Shown here in pieces: positions 27,530 to 36,037 of a stretch of 64,000 nt of DNA (positions are counted from its first letter, which is position 1; each line of letters begins with the position of its first letter). This DNA is from Roseovarius sp. MMSF_3359. GTDB lineage: Bacteria > Pseudomonadota > Alphaproteobacteria > Rhodobacterales > Rhodobacteraceae. The translations under genes and the position numbers were made by a program. The notes under the pieces are model-generated. The model was not told the DNA's origin. It ran no database searches and saw nothing but the letters and a program-made list of their open reading frames with translations. The stretch is taken from positions 158,718-222,717 of the forward strand of contig NZ_JASHJC010000007.1 in NCBI RefSeq assembly GCF_030733385.1. The letters run 5' to 3'.

Positions 27530-28306
27530 ATGAAGTTATTTGCAAAAACGGGTATTGTTTTCGGCCTCGCCGCTTGCCTTTTGGTGCCGGACCGGGCGGC
27601 TGCGCAGAACACTATTTCGCAGACAATGTCGAAAATTAACTCCTATAACTGCTCGATCTATCCATATGCCAATCACAAGCGGCGGGTCGCCGGTATCGGG
27701 GTGATGTCGTCGCAAAAGGGCATGCGTGCAAAGCTGCTGAAGGGCGTCAAGGAACCGGCGCTCGCCGAAAACTGTGCCAGTGACGTGGCCGAAAACTTCT
27801 GCGACAGCGAGTTGCTGGCTTTCGCAAACGCGGTCATGACGACCGGCGGCCCGGTCACACCAGCCGGTAAAGCCTTCTACAACATCCTCTCCGCGGCGGG
27901 ATTGGTCAGTGGTGGTGGCAACGCCACAACCTCCTCGGATCTTCTCGCGGGCGGCGGGGGCGCCGTGTTGGGCGGCAAAGTCGGGAACTGGGTAACGGGC
28001 GGTTCGACCCTCGGCACATTGGGGGGCATCGGTGCCGGGGCGTTGGGCGGCATTGCGTTGAACAATACGCATCAGGCCCACAAGGCCTGCACCGCAACGC
28101 AGGCGCAATTCGACCGGCTGACGAAAATGCTCATCGCGCTCAAGCTCAAGGGACAGAGCAATGAACGCGCGTTCTACCAGGATATCCTGAACAAGGCCGC
28201 CATTTTGGATACCAACCCGCAGGTGGTCAGCAAGCTGGCCGCCAAACCCACAGAGATTGCCACCCTGATGATACGGACAATGAAGAAAACCGCCGACAGG
28301 TTCTGA
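27530..28306 (+). CDS. Unrecognised secreted protein with glycine-rich centre
   Basis: A 258-residue protein with a signal peptide (1-25, cleavage after AAA-Q). The mature part has four cysteines (NCSIYPYANHK; ENCASDVAENFCD), a glycine-rich hydrophobic centre (residues 140-185) resembling a glycine-zipper, and a helical C-terminus. GGGGA lies 5 bases before the ATG. Glycine-zipper segments insert in or associate with membranes in other families, but no specific relative is recognised. It is isolated. Confidence 0.65.
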   Translation: MKLFAKTGIVFGLAACLLVPDRAAAQNTISQTMSKINSYNCSIYPYANHKRRVAGIGVMSSQKGMRAKLLKGVKEPALAENCASDVAENFCDSELLAFANAVMTTGGPVTPAGKAFYNILSAAGLVSGGGNATTSSDLLAGGGGAVLGGKVGNWVTGGSTLGTLGGIGAGALGGIALNNTHQAHKACTATQAQFDRLTKMLIALKLKGQSNERAFYQDILNKAAILDTNPQVVSKLAAKPTEIATLMIRTMKKTADRF

Positions 28307-28372
28307 TCCGGCATCCTTTTCGAAAACTCCGAATTCTGGTTGGTTCAGCGGTGTTCCTGCTCAGCGGCCCAA

Positions 28373-28396
28373 TCGGGCGGCGCACTCGCCGCCCGA
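28373..28396. terminator. Strong hairpin between convergent genes
   Basis: TCGGGCGGCG (28373-28382) pairs perfectly with CGCCGCCCGA (28387-28396) across a CACT loop. It lies in the gap between the secreted protein gene and the convergent cupin gene. There is no T-run on either side, so it is terminator-like but not a canonical intrinsic terminator. Confidence 0.45.
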
Positions 28397-28413
28397 ACGG
28401 TGCTTGGCCGCCG

Positions 28414-29088
28414 TCAGACCGCCGGTGCCCTGGGGTCTTCGCGCAGATGGTCCCGTTTGATCCACACGCGCGCACCCTCCGGCCCGGTTGTCGCGGTGGA
28501 GCGGCTATCGCGCGGCAGGCGGAGCCAGCTGTCCTTGCGGAAGACCTCACCGGCTTCGGTAAACGCGCCCTCGAGAACCAGCACTTCCATCCCGCCTGAG
28601 GCATCAAGCGTCACCTCCGCACCCGGCGCCCAGCGTTCCAGCACCACATCCTCGCGCGCGTCGTGAAAGAGCGGCATGACCTCGACCCCGTCTCGTTCCG
28701 CCACGAAGCGCATCTTGCCGGTGTCGACGCGCACATGGGTGCGGTCGGCCAGATCGAACTGCCAGAGTTTCACAAAGATCGTGCAGCCCGGCTCGGACCC
28801 CGGCGTGTGCGACGATTCCGGCGGGTTGCGGATATAGCTGCCCGCGGGGAAATCCCCATGTTCATCCTGGAACACCCCATCAAGCACAAGAAATTCCTCG
28901 CCGCCGGTGTGGACGTGGGAGGAGAATTTGCTGCCCGGCGCATAGCGAACGATGGTCGTGGCGCGCGCCACCTCGTCACCGATACGGTCGAGCATCCGGC
29001 GGTCGACACCGGCCATGGGCGACGCGACCCATGGCTCCTCGGCACTGTGCACCGCGGCGCGTTTGGAAAAATCGTCATGTCGTCCCAT
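28414..29088 (-). CDS. Double-cupin protein (ChrR-like)
   Basis: A 224-residue protein with two cupin repeats. The first has SSHVHTGGEEFLVLDGVFQD near residue 56, with the His/His/Glu pattern of a metal site; the second (residues 120-205) has GGMEVLVLEGAFTE but lacks the histidines. The layout matches the cupin half of ChrR anti-sigma factors and stand-alone relatives, but there is no zinc-binding anti-sigma domain, so it is probably an enzyme-like or sensor cupin of unknown function. AAGGGGAA precedes the ATG. It follows the GST gene in the same direction by 18 bases, so the two likely share a message. Confidence 0.82.
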   Translation of the reverse strand: MGRHDDFSKRAAVHSAEEPWVASPMAGVDRRMLDRIGDEVARATTIVRYAPGSKFSSHVHTGGEEFLVLDGVFQDEHGDFPAGSYIRNPPESSHTPGSEPGCTIFVKLWQFDLADRTHVRVDTGKMRFVAERDGVEVMPLFHDAREDVVLERWAPGAEVTLDASGGMEVLVLEGAFTEAGEVFRKDSWLRLPRDSRSTATTGPEGARVWIKRDHLREDPRAPAV

Positions 29089-29106
29089 GGTCGTTCCCCT
29101 TTTCGG

Positions 29107-29727
29107 TCAGGCCGCGATTGACGGGCGGCTGGAAACCCGCGCATGCCAGTTCTTGAGATTGGCACAGTCCTCCGGCACGGCGATCTCGGCGAAACCTGCA
29201 AAGACCAGCCCCGCATAGGCGGTGATGTCAGCGACGGTAAAATCCTCACCGGCAAGATAGGGCTGATCCGACAGCACGCCGTCAAGATACCGCATCCCTT
29301 TTAGCGCGGTTTCTTTCTGGTGATTGCCCCACTCGGCACATTGATAACCTTCGATCTCCGCGCCAAGACCGGGTGTTGCATGGTGGAAATAGGTCGCCAC
29401 CGCGTCAAGGAGACCGGATTCGGCCCGTCGCTGCATCATATGGATGACCGCGCGGTCCTTGGGCGTCTCGCCGGTGAGGGTCGGCGCGCCATCAAGTTGG
29501 TCGAGATACTCGGTAATCGCGGTGCACTCCGAAATGCAGGTGCCGTCCTCCAGCTCCAGCAACGGGACCGCCGCCGACGGGTTCTTGGCGCGGTAAGCAT
29601 CTGACAGGTGCTCGCCCTCCGGCACATTGACCGACACGAATTCGACCTCGTTGAGCAGCCCCTTCTCGGCCAGGGCGATGCGGACACGGGCCGGATTTGG
29701 AAACCCGGCATATTCGTAGACTTTCAT
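29107..29727 (-). CDS. Glutathione S-transferase family protein
   Basis: A 206-residue cytosolic protein. The N-terminal thioredoxin-like domain (MKVYEYAGFPNPARVRIALA) and NPSAAVPLLELEDGTCISE with the cis-proline and Glu-Ser pair for glutathione binding are typical; the all-helical C-terminal domain follows from residue 90. It has a strong AGAGGAGA ribosome binding site. The divergent TetR regulator and two operator-like sites between them suggest that it is induced by a small molecule, together with the cupin gene behind it. Confidence 0.9.
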   Translation of the reverse strand: MKVYEYAGFPNPARVRIALAEKGLLNEVEFVSVNVPEGEHLSDAYRAKNPSAAVPLLELEDGTCISECTAITEYLDQLDGAPTLTGETPKDRAVIHMMQRRAESGLLDAVATYFHHATPGLGAEIEGYQCAEWGNHQKETALKGMRYLDGVLSDQPYLAGEDFTVADITAYAGLVFAGFAEIAVPEDCANLKNWHARVSSRPSIAA

Positions 29728-29742
29728 TTTCGATTCTCCTCT

Positions 29743-29806
29743 ATCTAGTAGTAGGTAGATTTCTACGGTTGCGTCACGACCGCGTCAAGCCTATCTACTG
29801 ATAGAT
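29743..29806. promoter_or_regulatory. Two operator-like palindromes between GST and tetR
   Basis: ATCTA paired with TAGAT occurs twice: at 29743-29760 (8-base spacer) and 29793-29806 (4-base spacer), both preceded by CT. The first lies 16 bases upstream of the GST start, beside its ribosome binding site; the second is 18 bases before the TetR start. The arrangement fits binding sites for the divergently encoded TetR protein, repressing both genes. Confidence 0.55.
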
Positions 29807-29823
29807 CGCAACCTTGTGAGACC

Positions 29824-30366
29824 ATGTCCGACACACGCACCCAAATCCTCGACCTGGCAGAACGTGCCGTGCGGTTGCGCGGGTATCACGCCGTCAGCTT
29901 CCGTGACCTCGCGGACGAATTGGGAATAAAGTCGGCAAGCATCCATTATCATTTCCGCCACAAGGAGGATCTGGGTCTGGCCCTGGTCGATCGCTATGCC
30001 GAGCGGATCGGGGCGAGCCTTGGCGCCCCGGGGGACCATCCCTGGCCGGACGCCCTGGCGATGTTCTGTCAGGTCTATCGCGACGCTCTGCAAAAATCCG
30101 ACCTGCAGTGCCTGTGCGGGATGTTGGCCGCCGAAAGCCCGGGCCTGCCGGATCGCATCAACGCCCGGGTCAGCCGGTTCTTCCGCGAAAACCTCGACTG
30201 GCTGGTGGCGTGCATGCCCAAAGATTTTCCAGACAAAGACGAGGCAGCCCTTGCCATCCAATGCCAGTTACAGGGCGCCATGACCGTTGCCGTCAGCCTG
30301 CAGGATCCGGGCATCCTTGACACGGCCAGCGCCCGCATCTGCGCCGAGGCATCCGTGGACGCCTGA
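29824..30366 (+). CDS. TetR family transcriptional regulator
   Basis: A 180-residue repressor-type protein. The N-terminal helix-turn-helix is clear (TQILDLAERAVRLRGYHAVS, then FRDLADELGIKSASIHYHFR), followed by a ligand-binding helical domain with cysteines near residue 95 (LQCLCGML). It is divergent from the GST-cupin pair and likely controls it and itself through the ATCTA/TAGAT sites. A hairpin (30368-30389) follows the stop. Confidence 0.92.
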   Translation: MSDTRTQILDLAERAVRLRGYHAVSFRDLADELGIKSASIHYHFRHKEDLGLALVDRYAERIGASLGAPGDHPWPDALAMFCQVYRDALQKSDLQCLCGMLAAESPGLPDRINARVSRFFRENLDWLVACMPKDFPDKDEAALAIQCQLQGAMTVAVSLQDPGILDTASARICAEASVDA

Positions 30367-30468
30367 CGCCACGACCCAAACGCCGTGGCACCCCACACCG
30401 GGTTTAGCCCGATTTTAATCTGTCGCGACTAGTCTGCGCCTCTGAAATTTGCGGAGGTGCCAAACTCG

Positions 30469-31830
30469 ATGGAACAGATTTCGTGGCGATACATCTTCTG
30501 GATGCTCGCGTCGCTGGGCACCTTTGCGACCATCTCCGTGCTGGGCATGTTGTTCTGGATGACCAGTCGGATCGACCAGGCGGAACATGAAAGAACGCGC
30601 GACCTGCTGCAACTTTCCCTTGCGGAGAAGGGTGAAAAACTGGTGCATGCGGTCGAGGATTACGCCTATTGGACGCTTGCCTACGAGGTCGTCGCCGCAG
30701 GCGATCAGGCCGCGATCTACGAACATATCGGATCGGGCGCCACAGAAGGTGTGCTTTTCGATCAGATTTTCATCCTGAACGCCGAGGGCCGGCTTCTTCA
30801 TGCCTACGATCAGCATCTCGGGACCGGCGCAGGCCAGGCATTCCACCCGCCCGCCTTTGAGACACCGTTGTCCGCGCTCAACGAATACACCGCGCAAGAC
30901 TATGTGTCCGTCGCCGGCGTGATCGAAAGCGCCGGGCAATTCTACATGGTGTCTGCCGCCTGGATCACCCCCGACAATGTCACGGCCAATCCCGACCGCG
31001 CTTACCCGGTAATGCTGGGGACGAAACGGCTCGACAAGGCGTGGCGATCGGATTTGGCCGACAAGGTGAGGATCAGTGATTTCGTCCTGACGCGGGATTT
31101 GGGCCGCATCGCCGCCGACGCGCCCATCCTGACCGATGCCCATGGTGCCGCCTTCGCCGCGCTCCGTTGGACAAGGGAATACACCGGCAGCAAACTGCGG
31201 CGAGAGATCATGCCCGGGCTTATCCTCTTCTGTCTCGGCCTGTTGGGCATCTGCGGCGCGGCCGCGCGGTACTTCCACGCGCAGCACCTGTCGCTTGAAC
31301 AGGCGAATGAAATCGCGATCAAGGATCAACTGACCGGGCTGTTGAACCGCGCAGGGCTTACCGCCCTTCTCCGGCGCAAGGCCGTCGCCCGAAGGCTGAC
31401 CCTTGGGCAACTTGCCACGATATACGTGGACCTCAATAAATTCAAAGAGTTGAACGATACCCACGGACATAACGCCGGCGATATCGCCCTCAAGGTGACT
31501 GCGGAAAGGTTGCAGAATGCCGTGCGCCCCTCTGATTTTGTTGCCCGCCTCGGCGGAGACGAATTCGTCTGTGTGATCGCGGATGACAACCCGGAGCAGG
31601 CCGCAGCCAAAGTCGCCGAGCGTTTCATCGAGGCCAGCAGGCTACCCATCTCGTTCGAAGACCACGAGCAAGTGGTCGAGTCTTCCGTCGGCGTTTCCGT
31701 CGCGAGCCCCGGCACCCAATGGGAAACACTCCTGTCGCAATCCGACGCGGCCATGTACTGGTCCAAGAGGAAGAACGCCAAATCCCCGGTACATTTCTGC
31801 AAATCCATGACGTCGGCTCTGCCGGCCTGA
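30469..31830 (+). CDS. Membrane diguanylate cyclase with extracytoplasmic sensor
   Basis: A 453-residue protein with a membrane helix at about residues 7-30, an extracytoplasmic sensor of roughly 210 residues resembling CHASE4 (KLVHAVEDYAYWTLAYEVV), a second helix near 245-265, and a C-terminal GGDEF domain. The active-site GGDEF is intact at about 361-365, and an RxxD inhibitory site (RPSD) sits five residues before it, so the enzyme should make cyclic di-GMP and be product-inhibited. The ATG is used with GGAGG 11 bases upstream; GTG 30457 is an alternative. It is a single gene. Confidence 0.9.
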   Translation: MEQISWRYIFWMLASLGTFATISVLGMLFWMTSRIDQAEHERTRDLLQLSLAEKGEKLVHAVEDYAYWTLAYEVVAAGDQAAIYEHIGSGATEGVLFDQIFILNAEGRLLHAYDQHLGTGAGQAFHPPAFETPLSALNEYTAQDYVSVAGVIESAGQFYMVSAAWITPDNVTANPDRAYPVMLGTKRLDKAWRSDLADKVRISDFVLTRDLGRIAADAPILTDAHGAAFAALRWTREYTGSKLRREIMPGLILFCLGLLGICGAAARYFHAQHLSLEQANEIAIKDQLTGLLNRAGLTALLRRKAVARRLTLGQLATIYVDLNKFKELNDTHGHNAGDIALKVTAERLQNAVRPSDFVARLGGDEFVCVIADDNPEQAAAKVAERFIEASRLPISFEDHEQVVESSVGVSVASPGTQWETLLSQSDAAMYWSKRKNAKSPVHFCKSMTSALPA

Positions 31831-31953
31831 ACGGACGCCTGCGCGGCAAACACATGGCTCCCCTGCGCAAGGCCGGACGGTAGCAGATCACGGAATTCAA
31901 GAGGTGTCCGGGTAGATTTCGCCTATCCACCTGTCAGGGTGCGACAAAATATT

Positions 31954-31967
31954 TGATCTGCGTCAAA
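31954..31967. promoter_or_regulatory. FNR/FnrL-type binding site upstream of ctaD
   Basis: TTGATCTGCGTCAA fits the FNR consensus TTGA-N6-TCAA exactly, and the palindrome extends to ATTTGA-N6-TCAAAT. It is 107 bases upstream of the ctaD start. In related Rhodobacterales FnrL controls respiratory oxidases by oxygen, so oxygen-dependent control of this aa3-type oxidase is plausible. Confidence 0.7.
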
Positions 31968-32073
31968 TTCTGACATTGCCCCGCCACGGCGCTCGTTCTA
32001 AAACCAATGGGGAATACGGGCGCGCCGAGATAGATTCACGCACCCGGTAAATTATGTCAGCAGGAGGCATTCA

Positions 32074-33747
32074 ATGGCAGACGCAGCCATTCACGGCCAC
32101 GAACACCATGATGAACGCGGGTTCTTTACGCGCTGGTTCATGTCTACCAATCACAAGGATATCGGCATCCTCTACCTGATCGTCTCGGCTGTTGTCGGTC
32201 TGATCTCGGTTGCCTTTACCGTCTACATGCGCCTCGAGCTGATGGAGCCCGGCGTGCAATACATGTGCCTCGAAGGCGCGCGCTTCACCGCCGCTGCCGC
32301 AGGTGAATGTACGCCAAACGGGCATCTTTGGAACGTGATGATCACCTATCACGGCGTCCTGATGATGTTCTTCGTGGTGATCCCCGCGCTTTTCGGCGGT
32401 TTTGGCAACTATTTCATGCCGTTGCAGATCGGTGCGCCGGACATGGCCTTCCCGCGGATGAACAACCTGTCGTTCTGGCTCTACGTGACCGGCACGTCGC
32501 TTGGCGTCGCCTCGCTCCTGTCGCCGGGTGGCAATGGGCAGCTTGGTTCGGGCGTAGGTTGGGTGCTCTACCCGCCGCTATCCACGACAGAACAAGGCAT
32601 GTCGATGGACCTCGCGATCTTTGCCGTGCACGTCTCGGGCGCAAGTTCGATCCTCGGTGCGATCAACATGATCACGACCTTCCTGAACATGCGCGCACCG
32701 GGCATGACGCTCTTCAAGGTGCCGCTCTTTAGCTGGTCGATCTTCGTTACCGCGTGGTTGATTCTGCTTTCGCTGCCGGTTCTTGCGGGCGCGATCACCA
32801 TGCTCCTTACCGACCGTAACTTCGGCACGACCTTCTTCGATCCTGCCGGGGGCGGTGACCCGATCCTTTATCAGCACATCCTGTGGTTCTTTGGCCACCC
32901 GGAAGTGTATATCATCATCCTGCCCGGCTTCGGCATCATCAGCCACGTCATCGCGACCTTCTCGCGCAAACCGGTCTTTGGCTATCTGCCGATGGTCTGG
33001 GCGCTGATCGCCATCGGCTTCCTGGGCTTCGTCGTCTGGGCGCACCACATGTACACCGTTGGCATGTCGCTGACGCAGCAGAGCTACTTCATGCTGGCCA
33101 CGATGGTGATCGCGGTGCCCACGGGTGTGAAGGTGTTCAGCTGGATTGCCACGATGTGGGGCGGTTCGATCGAGTTCAAGACGCCGATGCTCTGGGCCTT
33201 CGGTTTCCTCTTCCTCTTCACCGTGGGCGGCGTGACGGGCATCGTTCTGTCACAGGCCGGTATCGACCGGGCCTATCACGACACCTATTACGTGGTGGCG
33301 CACTTCCACTACGTGATGAGCTTGGGGGCCGTCTTTGCCATCTTTGCGGGCATGTATTTCTACCTGCCCAAGATGTCGGGCCGTATGTACCCGGAATGGG
33401 CTGGTAAGCTGCATTTCTGGGCGATGTTCATCGGGGCCAACCTGACCTTCTTCCCGCAGCACTTCCTGGGCCGTCAGGGCATGCCGCGCCGCTACATCGA
33501 CTACCCCGAGGCGTTCGCGCCCTGGAACTGGTGGTCGTCGATTGGCGCTTTCCTCAGCTTTGCGTCCTTCATCTTCTTCTTCGGGATTATCATCTATACC
33601 CTGCGCTCCGGAGCCCGGGTGACCGAGAATAATCCTTGGAACGAGTATGCGGACACGTTGGAATGGACCCTGCCTTCGCCCCCACCCGAACACACGTTCG
33701 AAATCCTGCCCAAGCAGGAGGAGTGGGACAAGGGCCACGCGCACTAA
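32074..33747 (+). CDS. ctaD: Cytochrome c oxidase subunit I (aa3 type)
   Basis: The catalytic subunit of the aa3-type terminal oxidase: reduces oxygen and pumps protons in the inner membrane. The 557-residue protein has about 12 helices and all ligands: His in [12 protein letters not shown] (heme a), the CuB/Tyr motif [15 protein letters not shown] near residue 275, HH in [10 protein letters not shown], and [12 protein letters not shown] for the hemes. The segment [20 protein letters not shown] is the A1-type D-channel region. It begins with a CAGGAGG ribosome binding site. It is alone, as in other Rhodobacterales where subunits II and III lie elsewhere, and ends at a strong intrinsic terminator. 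Confidence 0.97.
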   Translation: MADAAIHGHEHHDERGFFTRWFMSTNHKDIGILYLIVSAVVGLISVAFTVYMRLELMEPGVQYMCLEGARFTAAAAGECTPNGHLWNVMITYHGVLMMFFVVIPALFGGFGNYFMPLQIGAPDMAFPRMNNLSFWLYVTGTSLGVASLLSPGGNGQLGSGVGWVLYPPLSTTEQGMSMDLAIFAVHVSGASSILGAINMITTFLNMRAPGMTLFKVPLFSWSIFVTAWLILLSLPVLAGAITMLLTDRNFGTTFFDPAGGGDPILYQHILWFFGHPEVYIIILPGFGIISHVIATFSRKPVFGYLPMVWALIAIGFLGFVVWAHHMYTVGMSLTQQSYFMLATMVIAVPTGVKVFSWIATMWGGSIEFKTPMLWAFGFLFLFTVGGVTGIVLSQAGIDRAYHDTYYVVAHFHYVMSLGAVFAIFAGMYFYLPKMSGRMYPEWAGKLHFWAMFIGANLTFFPQHFLGRQGMPRRYIDYPEAFAPWNWWSSIGAFLSFASFIFFFGIIIYTLRSGARVTENNPWNEYADTLEWTLPSPPPEHTFEILPKQEEWDKGHAH

Positions 33748-33771
33748 GCGCCGATTCCTGAGAAAAGTCGA

Positions 33772-33802
33772 AAGCCCCCGGTACACGCCGGGGGCTTTTC
33801 TT
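33772..33802 (+). terminator. Intrinsic terminator of ctaD
   Basis: GCCCCCGG (33774-33781) and CCGGGGGC (33788-33795) form an 8-bp stem around a 6-base loop, followed by TTTTCTTTT. It lies 25 bases after the ctaD stop. Confidence 0.92.
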
Positions 33803-33854
33803 TTGCCGCTGCACTTTGCGCGGCTTCGAGGCGCGCCGCGCTTCAACCCTGACC

Positions 33855-34169
33855 TTACAGACAGACCACCGGCACCATGTAACCCGCGGGCATCTTCTTA
33901 TGGCCCAGCACCGCCATCTCGCGCGACGGGTCCATCACGCAGCCAGTCTTTTCCCGCAGAAACCGCGAGAATCTCCGGCTTCTGATCTGCCGCGGGCCGG
34001 GCAATGCCGCGTCTTGGCGGCCCGGCGCCACGCTGACATAATTCGCATAGGGAGCGGGATGCAGGATTTCCAGGTCATGCCCACGGAACTGCGCCACCTC
34101 GGGCGCCGGCGCCCTCCCACAGGCGACCAGGGCGAAACACATCGCAGGTGCCATACTCCGCAGCAACAT
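33855..34169 (-). CDS. Small predicted lipoprotein
   Basis: A 104-residue protein that starts MLLRSMAPAMCFALVACGRA: a short signal with the lipobox LVAC, so it should be acylated at Cys17. The mature part includes LEILHPAPYANYVSVAPGRQ and ends hydrophobic (GYMVPVVCL). A GGAGG lies 9 bases before the ATG; an in-frame start 11 codons upstream is less likely. No family is recognised. It is convergent with ctaD. Confidence 0.6.
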   Translation of the reverse strand: MLLRSMAPAMCFALVACGRAPAPEVAQFRGHDLEILHPAPYANYVSVAPGRQDAALPGPRQIRSRRFSRFLREKTGCVMDPSREMAVLGHKKMPAGYMVPVVCL

Positions 34170-34301
34170 CGCGCAATTCCTCCATCGGGAAACAGGCCAC
34201 AAGAGTAGGCCGCCGTCGCGCCTCGGGGCAACAAAAAGGTAAACACATCGTTAACGCCGGTCCCTGCGGTGAACCCTGCCGCAATCCCACCACAGCCGCG
34301 C

Positions 34302-35234
34302 TCACTCCACGGTCACATGGCCTGCAAACCGGTCACGGGCAACGCCCCGGACGACGCCGGTCACCCGTTCGATCACCGCGCCATGGGCAGATTGGCGGCG
34401 CCAGACCAGCCCCACTGACCGCGTGAAACGGTCCTGCCGGAACCGCAGGACCGCCACGTCGTCATATTGTGCCGGGATCTCAGACAGCACGTAGAGCGCG
34501 GGCAGGAAACACACGCCCATGTTCAGCGCCGTCATTTGCCGCAGGGCATCGAGGCTCGTGCCCTCGTAATCCTGCCGCAGCGTCGCGCCCAGCTCGGCGC
34601 TGAGTTCTCTGATCTGATCGTGCAGCACATAGGTACTCGACAGCGCCAGGATGTCCTGCCCGGCCAGTTCCGCGTCCGACACGGCCGCTTGCCCGGCGAG
34701 GGGGTGATCCTGCGCCACGACCAGTTTCAACGGCTCACGAAACAGGCGCTGCACCTCGACATCGCCGGAGATGACCGGCAGTTGCGTCAGGATGATGTCA
34801 TGCAGCCCCTCCATCAGCTCGTCCCGCAACACCGCCGGGGCCGCATCGCGGATGATGACCTTGAGATCCGGAAAGGACCGCCGCAGGCGCCGCACCACGT
34901 AAGGCAGGATGTAAGGGCCGAGCGTGGGGGTTGAGCCCAGCCGGATCGTCCCGCCCGCCCCGTCCCGCAAAGCGGGTGGCAGCGCCGCCAGTGCCGAAAC
35001 CTCGTCCAGAACGCGGCGCGCATGGGTCAACACATCGCGCCCTGCCGGGCTCAGGACCGCGCCCCGCCGTCCGCGTTCGACCACCTCAAGGCCAAGGGCC
35101 GCTTCGAGGTTGACGATCTGCTGACTGAGCGAGGGCTGGCTGACCCCCATCCGCTCCGCCGCGCGGCGATAATGCCGTGTCTCGGCCAGGGCCACGAAGT
35201 ATCGCAGCTGCCGCAAGGTGATTTCATCTGCCAT
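34302..35234 (-). CDS. LysR family regulator, OxyR-like group
   Basis: A 310-residue LysR-type regulator. The DNA-binding domain is ITLRQLRYFVALAETRHYRR then AAERMGVSQPSLSQQIVNLE; the effector domain follows from about residue 90 (GTIRLGSTPTLGPYILPYVV). Overall it looks most like OxyR, but only one of the two redox cysteine positions is obvious (LNMGVCFLP near residue 228; the earlier part reads LRQDYEGTSLDALRQ with no cysteine), so peroxide sensing by a disulfide is doubtful. It is divergent from the DUF465 gene, with an AT-rich 140-base gap containing two ATAGG motifs. GGAGG precedes the ATG. Confidence 0.88.
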   Translation of the reverse strand: MADEITLRQLRYFVALAETRHYRRAAERMGVSQPSLSQQIVNLEAALGLEVVERGRRGAVLSPAGRDVLTHARRVLDEVSALAALPPALRDGAGGTIRLGSTPTLGPYILPYVVRRLRRSFPDLKVIIRDAAPAVLRDELMEGLHDIILTQLPVISGDVEVQRLFREPLKLVVAQDHPLAGQAAVSDAELAGQDILALSSTYVLHDQIRELSAELGATLRQDYEGTSLDALRQMTALNMGVCFLPALYVLSEIPAQYDDVAVLRFRQDRFTRSVGLVWRRQSAHGAVIERVTGVVRGVARDRFAGHVTVE

Positions 35235-35375
35235 CCCATCCTCCGGTCTCCTCAGCCTAAGATAGGTTTTTCAAATCAAACTTTCACGTTCAATAGGATT
35301 AAAATTCTGCGCGGACACCCGATATCTATGCCATGGCGGCGTAATCCCGCGCTGACCCAAACCCAGGAGACTTTG

Positions 35376-35606
35376 ATGCCAGAGAGGAAAATCTCACACC
35401 GTTCCCTTGCCATGCGGATCGAGGCGCTGCGCCGCCGCCACCGTGAGTTGGATGACCGCGTCACCCAGGAACAGGTGAGAAACTGGTCGGACCCCTCGAT
35501 GATGAAACGGCTCAAGCAGGAACGGCTGCATCTGCGTGACGCGATCCGCGGCGCCCAAGCCCTTCTGGCCCGCACCGCGCAACGATCGCCCCGCCCCGCC
35601 CTTTGA
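35376..35606 (+). CDS. DUF465 (YdcH-like) small protein
   Basis: A 76-residue, highly charged helical protein: SLAMRIEALRRRHRELDDRV is the DUF465 pattern, followed by a second helix (LKQERLHLRDAIRG). The two helices probably form a coiled-coil hairpin. Function unknown. CAGGAG lies 6 bases before the ATG. A longer open frame upstream (from 35022) is the shadow of the LysR gene. Confidence 0.8.
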   Translation: MPERKISHRSLAMRIEALRRRHRELDDRVTQEQVRNWSDPSMMKRLKQERLHLRDAIRGAQALLARTAQRSPRPAL

Positions 35607-35637
35607 TCGCCTGCGCCGCCGTCCAACAGGGAGGACG

Positions 35638-35868
35638 ATGACAATGATGTGGCCCTTTACGATTGGCGTGATGTCTGGCCGCTTCTTTCAAAGCCGCGAT
35701 ATCGACGGTTTGAAAGAGGCGCTGACCGACCCGCCCGACCCCCGCCCGGTGAGGCAACGCCCTCTCGTCCCCAATACCGGGCCTGGGGCGCGGACGCTAA
35801 AGCCCCTTGCGGATTTCATGCCGCCTGCCGGACAAACCGGCACTTCGCCAAGAGCGCCCGCGCCCTAA
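35638..35868 (+). CDS. Small unrecognised protein
   Basis: A 76-residue frame (MTMMWPFTIGVMSGRFFQSR at the start) that is rich in proline in its second half. AGGGAGGAC just before the ATG and an intrinsic terminator 27 bases after the stop argue that it is translated as the second gene of an operon with DUF465. No family recognised; the segment SRDIDGLKEALTD may form a helix. Confidence 0.45.
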   Translation: MTMMWPFTIGVMSGRFFQSRDIDGLKEALTDPPDPRPVRQRPLVPNTGPGARTLKPLADFMPPAGQTGTSPRAPAP

Positions 35869-35894
35869 ACGCAAAAAAGGCCACCACTTGCGCC

Positions 35895-35923
35895 AAGACC
35901 CCGGCTTTCCGGGGTCTTTTTTC
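35895..35923 (+). terminator. Intrinsic terminator
   Basis: GACCCCGG (35897-35904) and CCGGGGTC (35909-35916) pair around a CTTT loop and are followed by six T. It ends the DUF465/small protein transcript, before folB. Confidence 0.93.
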
Positions 35924-36037
35924 CGTCTGCAATGGGTGAAACCGGCCGCAGAACGTCGTGGACCTGTCGGAAATCTCCTTTTACGCGCCCCCCGGCCCAT
36001 GCTAAGCCCCGCTGGCAGCCTGAGCGGAGTGGGCAAG

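Noticed and set aside
28355..28400. CCAATCG followed by a strong hairpin, as in the repeat family
   Set aside because: Only the first bases match; the second hairpin and the TTGATT joint are missing, so it is listed as a terminator-like hairpin.
35235..35375. OxyR-type operator between the LysR gene and DUF465
   Set aside because: Two ATAGG motifs are present, but their spacing does not fit the OxyR consensus of four half-sites.
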